Below are positions 36,015 through 43,843 of a stretch of 64,000 nt of DNA, one piece after another (within the stretch, counting starts at the first letter, position 1; the number at the start of each line of letters is the position of its first letter). This DNA is from Actinomadura rupiterrae. Lineage in GTDB: Bacteria; Actinomycetota; Actinomycetes; Streptosporangiales; Streptosporangiaceae. The notes beneath the pieces are model-generated. The model worked only from the letters and a program-made list of their open reading frames with translations, was not told where the DNA came from and searched no databases. The DNA is taken from the NCBI RefSeq assembly GCF_024172125.1, contig NZ_JAMZEA010000009.1:62001-126000 (forward strand), given 5' to 3'. Both the position numbers and the translations under genes were made by a program.

Positions 36015-36697
36015 CCGCCGCCGGCACCGAGGCCGAGGCCCCGCCCGTGGCCCCGCGCGGGCGCCGGACCGCCGTCCTCCTGGTGGTGGCCGTGGTGGCG
36101 GTCGCCGCGGTCCTGTACGGCTGGACGCAGCGGTCCGGACGGCCCGCCGCCGAAGGCCCCGAGGCGGGCTTCGCCCGGGACATGAGCGTCCACCACGCCC
36201 AGGCGGTCCAGATGTCGTTCACCGTGCGGGACCGGACGCAGGACAAGGCCGTCCGGTTGCTCGCCTACGACATCATCAACACCCAGCAGGCCCAGATCGG
36301 CATGATGACGGCCTGGCTGGACGGCTGGGACCTGCCGAAGACCGACCCTGCCGGGCCGATGCGCTGGATGGGCCACGGCGGCCACGGAGCCGGGACAGGG
36401 ACCGGGGCTGGGGCTGGGGCTGGGGCGTCGGTGCCTGCGGACGGGGCGATGCCCGGCATGGCCACGCCCGCCCAGCTCGCCGGGCTGGAGAAGGCGTCCG
36501 GGCGCCCGGCGGAGACGCTGTTCCTGCGGCTCATGATCGCCCACCACCGGGGCGGTGTCGCGATGGCCGAGGCCGTCCTCGGCCGGACCGGGAACGCGCA
36601 GGTCAAGCGCCTGGCCCGGACGATGGTCGAGGGCCAGCGCGCGGAGATCGACCTGATGGAGCGGATGCTCACCGAGCGCGGCTCCCCGGCGGTGTGA
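36011..36697 (+). CDS. DUF305 (four-helix, Met/His-rich) exported protein
   Basis: 228 residues. A signal-anchor helix (AVLLVVAVVAVAAVLYG) near residue 25 precedes the DUF305 fold with MSVHHAQAVQMS, an internal Gly/His-rich linker (GHGGHGAG), and IAHHRGGVAMAE. His and Met pairs of this pattern are typical of DUF305 and suggest copper or another metal. The GTG at 36011 overlaps the DUF3105 gene. A short Gly/Ala/Thr linker is coded by a G-rich tandem repeat (36391-36425). Confidence 0.83.
   Translation: MTAAGTEAEAPPVAPRGRRTAVLLVVAVVAVAAVLYGWTQRSGRPAAEGPEAGFARDMSVHHAQAVQMSFTVRDRTQDKAVRLLAYDIINTQQAQIGMMTAWLDGWDLPKTDPAGPMRWMGHGGHGAGTGTGAGAGAGASVPADGAMPGMATPAQLAGLEKASGRPAETLFLRLMIAHHRGGVAMAEAVLGRTGNAQVKRLARTMVEGQRAEIDLMERMLTERGSPAV
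36391..36425 (+). other. G-quadruplex-prone G-run repeat inside DUF305 gene
   Basis: The coding strand has GGGACAGGGACCGGGG followed by three GGGGCT-like units, giving six runs of three or four G. It codes a Gly/Thr/Ala linker. The run spacing is within the usual G-quadruplex rule. Confidence 0.6.
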
Positions 36698-36720
36698 CCC
36701 GGACACGACGGGGCCGCCCG

Positions 36721-36755
36721 CCCTGGAACCGGCCGAACCCCGGCCGGTTCCAGGG
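36721..36755 (+). terminator. Strong hairpin after the DUF305 gene
   Basis: A perfect 15-bp stem (CCCTGGAACCGGCCG with its complement) and a 5-nt loop, 24 nt after the stop. A second copy of CCGGCCGGTTCC follows at about 36762, giving an alternative pairing. It most likely ends transcription of the upstream operon. Confidence 0.75.
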
Positions 36756-36846
36756 CAGAGCCCGGCCGGTTCCGGGTCGGCGGGCAAGCCGACCGGCCCC
36801 GGCGTCCTGCTTGACACCGCCCGCCGATCGCGGGTGACTGGGCGGC

Positions 36847-37506
36847 ATGGCGGGCAGCGCGGCGAGCGGCGGCACAGGCGGCGAGCACGGCCGGGAGCGC
36901 GGGCCAGAACGCGTGCCGGACACCGCGGACCGGCGCCTCGGCGGCTACGAACGGGCGCTGGACCTGTTCGAGCACGTGGCCGGCGCGGTCACCCCGGACG
37001 CCTGGGCCGCGCCCTCACCCTGCGCGGGCTGGACCGCCCGGCAGGTCGCCGGGCACGTCATCGGCGGCCAGCACATGATCAGGTCGCTCGCCACCGGCGC
37101 GGACCGGCCGGACGTGAACACCGGTCCCGAGCGGTTCTGCCCGGGCGACGTGCTGCTCGCCTGGCGCTACGCCCGCAAGGAGTGCGCGGCGGCGCTGACC
37201 GGCGAGGCGCTCGCCCGTCCCGTCCCGCTGGGCCCGCTCGGGGAGGTCCCGCTGGGCGACTACCTCGCCGGATACATCCTGGAGCCGCTCGTCCACACCT
37301 GGGACCTGGCGGTCGCCACCGGGCAGCCGTGCCGCCTGGACCCGGACCTGGTGCACCACGCCTTCGCGACCGCCCGGGTGATCGCCACACCGATGCGCGC
37401 GGCAGGGCACCTCGGCCCGCCGCTGACCGCGCCGCCCGGTGCCGGCGAGCAGACCCGCCTGCTGTCCTTCCTCGGCCGCAGCCCCGACGGCCTGCAGCGC
37501 CCCTGA
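36847..37506 (+). CDS. TIGR03086-like / mycothiol-maleylpyruvate isomerase-type protein
   Basis: 219 residues. The DinB-like four-helix fold has TPDAWAAPSPCAGWTARQVAGHVIGG-type entry (His in AGHVIGGQH) and LVHTWDLAVATGQPC, the two His sites that bind metal in this family. Members include mycothiol-dependent isomerases. The N-terminal 25 residues are Gly/Arg/Glu-rich. The ATG at 36847 is used with a weak ribosome site. The substrate is unknown; mycothiol use is inference from the family in actinobacteria. Confidence 0.78.
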   Translation: MAGSAASGGTGGEHGRERGPERVPDTADRRLGGYERALDLFEHVAGAVTPDAWAAPSPCAGWTARQVAGHVIGGQHMIRSLATGADRPDVNTGPERFCPGDVLLAWRYARKECAAALTGEALARPVPLGPLGEVPLGDYLAGYILEPLVHTWDLAVATGQPCRLDPDLVHHAFATARVIATPMRAAGHLGPPLTAPPGAGEQTRLLSFLGRSPDGLQRP

Positions 37507-37521
37507 CCTCCGGACGCGCGC

Positions 37522-37554
37522 GAGCCTGGTGACCGCCACACGGCCACCGGGCTC
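37522..37554. terminator. Terminator-like hairpin between convergent genes
   Basis: GAGCCTGGTGACCG pairs with CGGCCACCGGGCTC at 12 of 14 positions with a 5-nt loop, between genes ending at 37506 (+) and 37577 (-). Confidence 0.55.
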
Positions 37555-37576
37555 GGCTCTCTTGATCAGAACGCGG

Positions 37577-38878
37577 TCAGGAGAACTCCGCGAGGGTGCG
37601 CTCGGCCTCCGACAGCCACGCGCGGCGGGCGGCCAGGGCCTCCTCGGCGTCCCGGACGTCCTTCTCGCGGCCGGACGCGCGGGCCTTCTCCAGCCGCTTC
37701 TCCAGCTGCTCGATCGAGGACCGGAGCTGGTTCACCGTCGCCTCGGCGCGGGCGCGCGCCTCGGGGTTGGTGCGCCGCCACTCCGACTCCTCGGCCGTCC
37801 GGACGGTCTCCTCGATCTTGCGGAGCCGCCCCTCCAGCCGGTCGCGCATGTCGCGCGGGACCATCCCGGCGGCCTCCCAGCGCTCCTGGATGCCGCGCAG
37901 CGCCTGCCGGGCCGCCCGCACGTCGGTGAGCGGGAGCAGCTTCTCGGCCTCGGCGAGGATGCGCTCCTTCTCCTCGGCGTTCACCCGCAGCTCGGCGTCG
38001 CGCTCGGCGAACGCGGCGCTGCGGGCCTGGAAGAAGACGTCCTGCGCGCCCTTGAACCGGGCCCACAGCTCCTCCTCGGCGTCCCGGGCGGCGCGGCCGG
38101 CGAGCTTCCAGCGGCGCATCAGGTCGCGGTAGGCGGCGGCGGTCTCGGTCCAGTCGGTCGAGCCGGACATCGCCTCGGCCTCGGCGACCAGCCGGTCCTT
38201 CTCGCGGCGGGCGTCCTCGCGCTGGTCGTCCAGGGTGGCGAAGTAGGCCTTGCGGCGCTTGGTGAAGGCGTTGCGGGCGGCCGACAGCCGCTTCCACAGC
38301 GCGGTCTCGGTGGGGCGGTCGACGCGCTCGGCGCCCTTCCACTCCTCGACCAGCTGGCGGAGCCGCTCGCCGCCGTTCTTCCAGTGCGTCTCCTCGGCCG
38401 CGATCCGCTCGGCCTCGGCGACGATCCGCTCCTTGATCTCCTTGGCCTCGTGCCGGGCGTGCTCGCGCTGCGCCTTGACCTCCTCGCGGCGCTTGCCGAC
38501 CAGGCCGTCCAGCGCGTCCAGGCGGCGCACCAGGGCGTCCAGGTCGCCGACGGCGTGCGCGTCGGTGACCTGCTCGCGCAGCCGCGCGATGCTCTGCTGC
38601 GCCTGCTGCGGCTGCAGGTCGGTGGTCCGCACCCGCTGCTCCAGCAGGCCGATCTCGGTCGCGAGAGCGTCGTACTTGCGGCGGAAGTAGCCGAGGGCCT
38701 CCTCCGGAGCGCCGGCCTGCCAGGACCCGACGACGCGTTCGCCGTCAGCGGTCCGCACGTAGACCGTGCCGTCCTCGTCCACCCGGCCCCAGGGATCGGT
38801 CGCGCTGGACACCCTTGCCTCCTGAATCGCGGGTCCGATCGCGTGCGCGCCCGAGTGCGCGGTCGTGTTCACACTCAT
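37577..38878 (-). CDS. DUF349-repeat protein
   Basis: 433 residues, largely alpha-helical and highly charged. Several DUF349-type helical repeats carry the pattern W-x-x-x-G-x-x-x-R (for example MRRWKLAGRAARD and HWKNGGERLRQL). The C-terminus is coiled-coil-like. The ATG at 38878 follows GGAGG by 5 nt. It lies 31 bp after the peptidyl-prolyl isomerase gene, so the two share an operon. Function unknown; the helical bundle suggests an assembly or chaperone-like role. Confidence 0.75.
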   Translation of the reverse strand: MSVNTTAHSGAHAIGPAIQEARVSSATDPWGRVDEDGTVYVRTADGERVVGSWQAGAPEEALGYFRRKYDALATEIGLLEQRVRTTDLQPQQAQQSIARLREQVTDAHAVGDLDALVRRLDALDGLVGKRREEVKAQREHARHEAKEIKERIVAEAERIAAEETHWKNGGERLRQLVEEWKGAERVDRPTETALWKRLSAARNAFTKRRKAYFATLDDQREDARREKDRLVAEAEAMSGSTDWTETAAAYRDLMRRWKLAGRAARDAEEELWARFKGAQDVFFQARSAAFAERDAELRVNAEEKERILAEAEKLLPLTDVRAARQALRGIQERWEAAGMVPRDMRDRLEGRLRKIEETVRTAEESEWRRTNPEARARAEATVNQLRSSIEQLEKRLEKARASGREKDVRDAEEALAARRAWLSEAERTLAEFS

Positions 38879-38909
38879 CGGACCCTCCACACCTTAGTAT
38901 CCCGATCCC

Positions 38910-39707
38910 CTATTTCCCGGCGATCGCGACGTCCTCGATCGTCACCCGCTTCTTGGGCTCGCCGGTGCCGTCGTCGCCCGCCTTGGCGATCCCGCCCTTG
39001 GCGACCGCCTGCAGCACGTCCAGGCCCGAGGTGATCTTGCCCAGCACCGTGTAGTCCGGGGAGAGCTGGGAGTTGCCGTACACCAGGAAGAACTGGCTGC
39101 CGTTGGTGTCCGGCCCGGCGTTGGCCATGGCGAGGGTACCGGCGTCGTACTTGGCGCCCGCGGTGTTCTCGTTGGCGAACTTGTAGCCGGGGCCGCCCTG
39201 GCCGGTGCCGGTCGGGTCGCCGCACTGGAGCATCTGCAGGCCCGCGCTGGTGGACAGCCGGTGGCAGTGGCTGCCGGCCCAGAACTTCTTGCTCGCCAGG
39301 AACGCGAAGGAGTTGGTGGCGCAGGGCGCCTTCGCGCCGTCCAGGGTGAGCCCGATGTCGCCCTGGGACGTCTTGATCGTCGCCTTCACCGGCCCGTTGT
39401 AGGCGGGCTTGGCGGGCGGCTTCGAGCCGTCCTTCAGGGCGCCCTGGTCCTGCGAGGCGTTGTAGGCGCACTCGCCGGGCTTGGCCTTGGACTGGGTGGC
39501 CTGCGCCTCGGGCTTGGCGGGCTTCTTCTTGTCGTCCTTGCCCAGCACCAGGGCCGCCGCCGTGCCGCCGCCGATGACGACCACGGCCGCCACCGCCGCC
39601 CCGACGATCTTCAGGGTCCGGGCACGGGCCTCCTCGGCCTGCCGGCGCGCCTGCTGGCGCTCGTAGCGCTGCCGCGCGAGCTGCTTCTTGCGGTCCTTCG
39701 CCGCCAC
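38910..39707 (-). CDS. Membrane-anchored cyclophilin-type peptidyl-prolyl isomerase
   Basis: 265 residues. A basic cytoplasmic start (KDRKKQLARQRYERQQARRQ) leads to one membrane helix (AAVAAVVVIGGGTAAALVLG), a Lys/Pro/Ala linker, and a cyclophilin domain (about 100-265) with CHRLSTSAGLQMLQCGDPTG, GAKYDAGTLAMANAGP and NGSQFFLVYG. It should help fold exported proteins. The GTG at 39707 is used. It is divergent from a metallo-hydrolase gene. Confidence 0.9.
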   Translation of the reverse strand: MAAKDRKKQLARQRYERQQARRQAEEARARTLKIVGAAVAAVVVIGGGTAAALVLGKDDKKKPAKPEAQATQSKAKPGECAYNASQDQGALKDGSKPPAKPAYNGPVKATIKTSQGDIGLTLDGAKAPCATNSFAFLASKKFWAGSHCHRLSTSAGLQMLQCGDPTGTGQGGPGYKFANENTAGAKYDAGTLAMANAGPDTNGSQFFLVYGNSQLSPDYTVLGKITSGLDVLQAVAKGGIAKAGDDGTGEPKKRVTIEDVAIAGK

Positions 39708-40023
39708 GTGGCCTGCCCCTCGGAATCGTCGGATGTGTGATCAGGTGAACGTGCAGCGCATAGTAGCGGTACCGGGGCGGTCCTTGGCCCCCGGATCCGC
39801 CCCCCGGGCCGCCCCCGCCGGGCGCCGGAGCCCCCGACACGGCGATCGCGGGATCTCGTTCGCGGCGGGACCTGCCGCGCCGGTACCCTCGTACCACCGC
39901 GTGTGCGGCGGTGGCGGGCCGGAACCGGCGAACGCGCCGGACCCGCGGCGCCGTCCGGAAGCGGACGTCGCACGGGCGCCCCGCGCCCACCGCACACTCA
40001 GCGAACTCACAGGAAGGACGACC
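39708..40023. other. 316-bp divergent intergenic region
   Basis: It separates the cyclophilin gene (-) from the metallo-hydrolase gene (+). On the minus strand a -10-like TACTAT occurs at 39765-39760, 53 nt before the cyclophilin GTG. No clear -35 box or other structure could be supported. Confidence 0.4.
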
Positions 40024-40719
40024 GTGCTCTTCGCCGGGTTCCCCGCCGGGTCGTTCGCCGCGAACTGCTACGTCGTGGCGCCCGCCGCGGGCGAGGAGTG
40101 CGTGATCATCGACCCCGGCCAGGACGCCGAGGCCGGGATCGACGAGATCCTGCGCGAGCACCGGCTGAAGCCGGTCGCGGTGCTGCTCACGCACGGCCAC
40201 ATCGACCACGTGTGGTCGGTCGCGCCCGTCTGCGGCGCCAAGGACGTGCCCGCGTTCGTCCACCCGGACGACCGCGACCTGCTGACCGACCCGGGCAAGG
40301 GCCTGTCGCTGGCCACCAAGCAGCAGTTCCTCGGCGGCCTGACGCTGTCGGAGCCGGACGACGTCCGGGAGCTGTCGGACGGCGCGACGCTGGAGCTGGC
40401 GGGCCTGGAGATCACCGTCGACCACGCCCCCGGCCATACCGGCGGGTCGGTGACCTTCCGGACGCCGGCCGTGGACGAGGTCCCCGAGGTGATGTTCAGC
40501 GGGGACCTGCTGTTCGCCGGCTCGATCGGACGCACCGACCTGCCGGGCGGCTCCTACGAGCAGATCCTGGACAGCCTCGCGCGGGTGTGCCTGACCCGGC
40601 CCGACGAGACGGCCGTCCTGCCCGGCCACGGACCGCAGACCACCATCGGCCGTGAGCGCGCGACCAATCCTTTCTTGTCGGATTTGAAGCCGACCGACGG
40701 CCCGCACAAGGGATTCTGA
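40024..40719 (+). CDS. Metallo-beta-lactamase-fold hydrolase (glyoxalase II-like)
   Basis: 231 residues. LTHGHIDHVWSV is the metal-binding HxHxDH site, GHTGGSVTF and GHGPQTT give further His ligands, and FSGDLLFAGSIGRTD is the core Asp. The fold covers hydroxyacylglutathione (here probably mycothiol-linked) thioester hydrolases and others. The GTG at 40024 follows AAGGA by 5 nt. It is 9 bp before hisS. The exact substrate is not known. Confidence 0.83.
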   Translation: MLFAGFPAGSFAANCYVVAPAAGEECVIIDPGQDAEAGIDEILREHRLKPVAVLLTHGHIDHVWSVAPVCGAKDVPAFVHPDDRDLLTDPGKGLSLATKQQFLGGLTLSEPDDVRELSDGATLELAGLEITVDHAPGHTGGSVTFRTPAVDEVPEVMFSGDLLFAGSIGRTDLPGGSYEQILDSLARVCLTRPDETAVLPGHGPQTTIGRERATNPFLSDLKPTDGPHKGF

Positions 40720-40728
40720 CCCACAGAC

Positions 40729-41997
40729 ATGAGTTCGAGCTTCCAGGCCCCCAAGGGCATCAGCGAGTACGTGCCGCCCCGGGCGGACCTCTTCTACGCC
40801 GTGCGCGAGGCGTTCGCCGAGCGCGCCCGGCTGGCCGGCTACGGCTACCTGGAGATGGCCGTCTTCGAGGACACCAACCTGTTCAAGCGGGGCGTCGGGG
40901 AGTCCACCGACGTGGTCTCCAAGGAGATGTACACCTTCACCGACCGCGGCGGGCGGTCCCTGACGCTGCGTCCGGAGTTCACCGCCGGGGTGCTGCGCGC
41001 CGTCCTGGAGCACAACCTGCACAAGCAGGGCGCGCTGCCGGTCAAGGTGTGGACGAGCGGCCCCGCGTTCCGCGCCGAGCGGCCCCAGCAGGGCCGCTAC
41101 CGGCAGTTCTACCAGCTCGACCTGGAGGCGATCGGCAGCGAGGACCCGGCCGTCGACGCCGAGGTGATCGCGATCGCGGCGGGCTGGTACCGCACACTGG
41201 GCCTGACCCGGATGCGGCTGCTGCTGAACTCGCTCGGCTGCAAGCAGTGCCGTCCGGCCTACCGGGCCCTGCTGCAGGAGTTCCTGCGCGGACTGGACCT
41301 GGACGAGGCGACCCGCGAGCGCATCGAGATCAACCCGCTGCGGGTGCTGGACGACAAGCGCCCGGCCGTCCGGGAGCAGCTCAAGGACGCCCCGCTGATG
41401 GCCGACCACCTGTGCGGCGACTGCAAGGCCTACCACGACCGCGTCCGCGAGCTGCTCACCGACCTCGGCATCGGCTACGAGGACACCCCGACCCTGGTGC
41501 GCGGGCTGGACTACTACACCCGCACCACCTTCGAGTTCGACCACCCGCTGCTGGGCGCGCAGTCCGGCATCGGCGGCGGCGGGCGCTACGACGGCCTGTC
41601 GGAGGACATCGGCGGCCCCGAGCTGCCCGGCATCGGCTTCGGCCTCGGGCTGGACCGCACGATCCTCGCGCTGGAGGCCGAGGGCGCCGAGTTCACCGCC
41701 AAGCCGCGCTGCGAGGTGTTCGCGGTGCCGCTGGGCGAGGCGGCCGAGCGGACCGTCTTCGACCTGGTCGCCGCGCTGCGCGAGGCCGGGATCGCCGCCG
41801 ACATGGCGTTCGGGGGCAAGCGGCTGAAGGGCGCCATGAAGGACGCCGACCGGTCGGGGGCGCGGTTCGCGCTGATCCTGGGCGAGCGAGATATCGAGGG
41901 CGGGGTCGTCCAGCTCAAGGACCTCTCGTCCGGGGAGCAGACCCCCGTCGCGCTCGCCGACACCACTTCGACGTTGAAGGAAAGGCTTTCACGATGA
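40729..41997 (+). CDS. hisS: Histidine-tRNA ligase
   Basis: 422 residues, class II. Motifs seen: KGISEYVPPRADLFYAV, motif 2 FRAERPQQGRYRQFYQLDLE, LVRGLDYYTRTTFE (His-A) and GRYDGL, with motif 3 GFGLGLDRTI. The C-terminal anticodon-binding domain is present. It ends ERLSR and overlaps aspS by 4 bp, so hisS-aspS are co-translated, an order common in actinobacteria. Confidence 0.95.
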   Translation: MSSSFQAPKGISEYVPPRADLFYAVREAFAERARLAGYGYLEMAVFEDTNLFKRGVGESTDVVSKEMYTFTDRGGRSLTLRPEFTAGVLRAVLEHNLHKQGALPVKVWTSGPAFRAERPQQGRYRQFYQLDLEAIGSEDPAVDAEVIAIAAGWYRTLGLTRMRLLLNSLGCKQCRPAYRALLQEFLRGLDLDEATRERIEINPLRVLDDKRPAVREQLKDAPLMADHLCGDCKAYHDRVRELLTDLGIGYEDTPTLVRGLDYYTRTTFEFDHPLLGAQSGIGGGGRYDGLSEDIGGPELPGIGFGLGLDRTILALEAEGAEFTAKPRCEVFAVPLGEAAERTVFDLVAALREAGIAADMAFGGKRLKGAMKDADRSGARFALILGERDIEGGVVQLKDLSSGEQTPVALADTTSTLKERLSR

Positions 41998-43763
41998 TCC
42001 GCTCGCACGAGGCCGGGACGCTCCGCGCGGAGCACGCCGGCCAGCGGGTGACGCTGGCCGGATGGGTGGCGCGACGCCGCGACCACGGCGGCGTCACCTT
42101 CATCGACCTGCGGGACGCCTCCGGCACCGCCCAGGTCGTCTTCCGCGAGGAGGACACCGCGCACGACCTGCGGTCGGAGTACTGCGTCAAGATCACGGGC
42201 GAGGTCCGGATCCGGCCCGCGGGCAACGAGAACCCCGAGCTGCCCACCGGCGCGATCGAGGTCGCCGCGGACGAGATCGAGGTGCTGAGCGAGTCCGCGC
42301 CGCTGCCGTTCCCGATCGAGGGCGACGTCAACGTCAACGAGGAGGTCCGGCTCAAGTACCGGTACCTCGACCTGCGCCGCGAGAACGTCGGCCGCGACAT
42401 CCGGATCCGCTCGCAGGGCTCCTACATCATCAACGAGGTGATGCGCGAGCACGGCTTCGTCAACGTCGAGACCCCGACGCTGACCCGCTCCACCCCCGAG
42501 GGCGCCCGCGACTTCCTGGTCCCGGCGCGGCTGCGGCCGGGCCACTGGTACGCGCTGCCGCAGTCGCCGCAGCTGTTCAAGCAGCTGCTCATGGTCGGCG
42601 GCGTCGAGCGGTACTTCCAGATCGCGCGCTGCTACCGCGACGAGGACTTCCGCGCCGACCGGCAGCCGGAGTTCACGCAGATCGACATCGAGATGTCGTT
42701 CGTGGAGCAGTCCGACGTGCTGACCGTCGCCGAGGACCTCGTCCGCCGGCTGTGGCGCGACATCGCCGGGCACGAGATCGGCGACATCCCGCACATCACC
42801 TACGCCGACGCGATGGCCCGCTACGGCTCGGACAAGCCGGACCTGCGGTTCGCGCTCGAACTGACCGACATGACCGAGTACTTCGCGAACACCTCCTTCC
42901 GGGTGTTCCAGGCGCCGTACGTCGGTGCGGTCGTCATGCCGGGCGGCGCCGCCCAGACCCGCAAGGAGCTGGACGGCTGGCAGGACTGGGCGAAGCAGCG
43001 CGGCGCGCGCGGCCTGGCCTACGTCCTCGTCCAGGAGGACGGCACGCTCGGCGGCCCGGTCGCCAAGAACCTGTCCGACGAGGAGAAGGCGGGCCTGGCG
43101 GCCAAGGTCGGCGCCGAGCCCGGCGACGCGGTCTTCTTCGGCGCGGGCCGCCCGCACGCGACCCGCGAGCTGCTCGGCGCGGCCCGGCTGGAGATCGGCC
43201 GCCGCAAGGGCTTGATCGACGAGGACGCCTGGGCGTTCTGCTGGGTCGTCGACGCACCGGTGTTCGAGGCCGTCGAGGACGACAAGGGCGAGCGGATCGG
43301 CTGGACCTCGGTGCACCACCCGTTCACCGCTCCGAAGCCCGAGCACGCCGACCGCCTCGTGTCGGACCCGGGCGCGGTGCTCGCCAACGCCTACGACATC
43401 GTCTGCAACGGCAACGAGATCGGCGGCGGCTCGATCCGCATCCACCAGGCCGAGATGCAGCAGAAGGTGTTCGACGTGCTGGGCCTGTCCAAGCAGGAGG
43501 CCGAGTCGAAGTTCGGCTTCCTGCTGGAGGCGTTCAAGTTCGGCCCGCCGCCGCACGGCGGGATCGCGTTCGGCTGGGACCGGATGGCCATGCTGCTGGC
43601 GGGCGAGTCGTCCATCCGCGACGTGATCGCCTTCCCGAAGGCCGCGTCCGGCTACGACCCGCTGACCGCCGCGCCGACGCAGATCACGCCGGAGCAGCGC
43701 GCCGAGGCCGGGATCGACTTCGTCCCCGAGGACGAGGACGAGACCGAGGGCGCCGAAGCCTGA
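41994..43763 (+). CDS. aspS: Aspartate-tRNA ligase
   Basis: 589 residues. An N-terminal OB domain (GWVARRRDHGGVTFIDLRD) for tRNA binding precedes the class II core with motif 2 FRDED-like (YRDEDFRADRQPEFTQIDIE), a bacterial-type insertion domain, and motif 3 GIAFGWDRMAMLL. It loads Asp onto tRNA(Asp) and in many actinobacteria also onto tRNA(Asn) for later amidation; which form is used here cannot be decided. The ATG overlaps the hisS stop. Confidence 0.95.
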   Translation: MIRSHEAGTLRAEHAGQRVTLAGWVARRRDHGGVTFIDLRDASGTAQVVFREEDTAHDLRSEYCVKITGEVRIRPAGNENPELPTGAIEVAADEIEVLSESAPLPFPIEGDVNVNEEVRLKYRYLDLRRENVGRDIRIRSQGSYIINEVMREHGFVNVETPTLTRSTPEGARDFLVPARLRPGHWYALPQSPQLFKQLLMVGGVERYFQIARCYRDEDFRADRQPEFTQIDIEMSFVEQSDVLTVAEDLVRRLWRDIAGHEIGDIPHITYADAMARYGSDKPDLRFALELTDMTEYFANTSFRVFQAPYVGAVVMPGGAAQTRKELDGWQDWAKQRGARGLAYVLVQEDGTLGGPVAKNLSDEEKAGLAAKVGAEPGDAVFFGAGRPHATRELLGAARLEIGRRKGLIDEDAWAFCWVVDAPVFEAVEDDKGERIGWTSVHHPFTAPKPEHADRLVSDPGAVLANAYDIVCNGNEIGGGSIRIHQAEMQQKVFDVLGLSKQEAESKFGFLLEAFKFGPPPHGGIAFGWDRMAMLLAGESSIRDVIAFPKAASGYDPLTAAPTQITPEQRAEAGIDFVPEDEDETEGAEA

Positions 43764-43779
43764 TCACCCGGGCATGAGC

Positions 43780-43810
43780 AAGGGCCGGTCCGACTCTCGG
43801 ACCGGCCCTT
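43780..43810. terminator. Bidirectional terminator between aspS and rsh
   Basis: A perfect 14-bp stem (AAGGGCCGGTCCGA with its complement) with a 3-nt loop between convergent genes, followed by TCGC on the plus strand. Confidence 0.9.
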
Positions 43811-43843
43811 TCGCTTGCCAGATTCGCGCCGTCTCCGCAGTGG

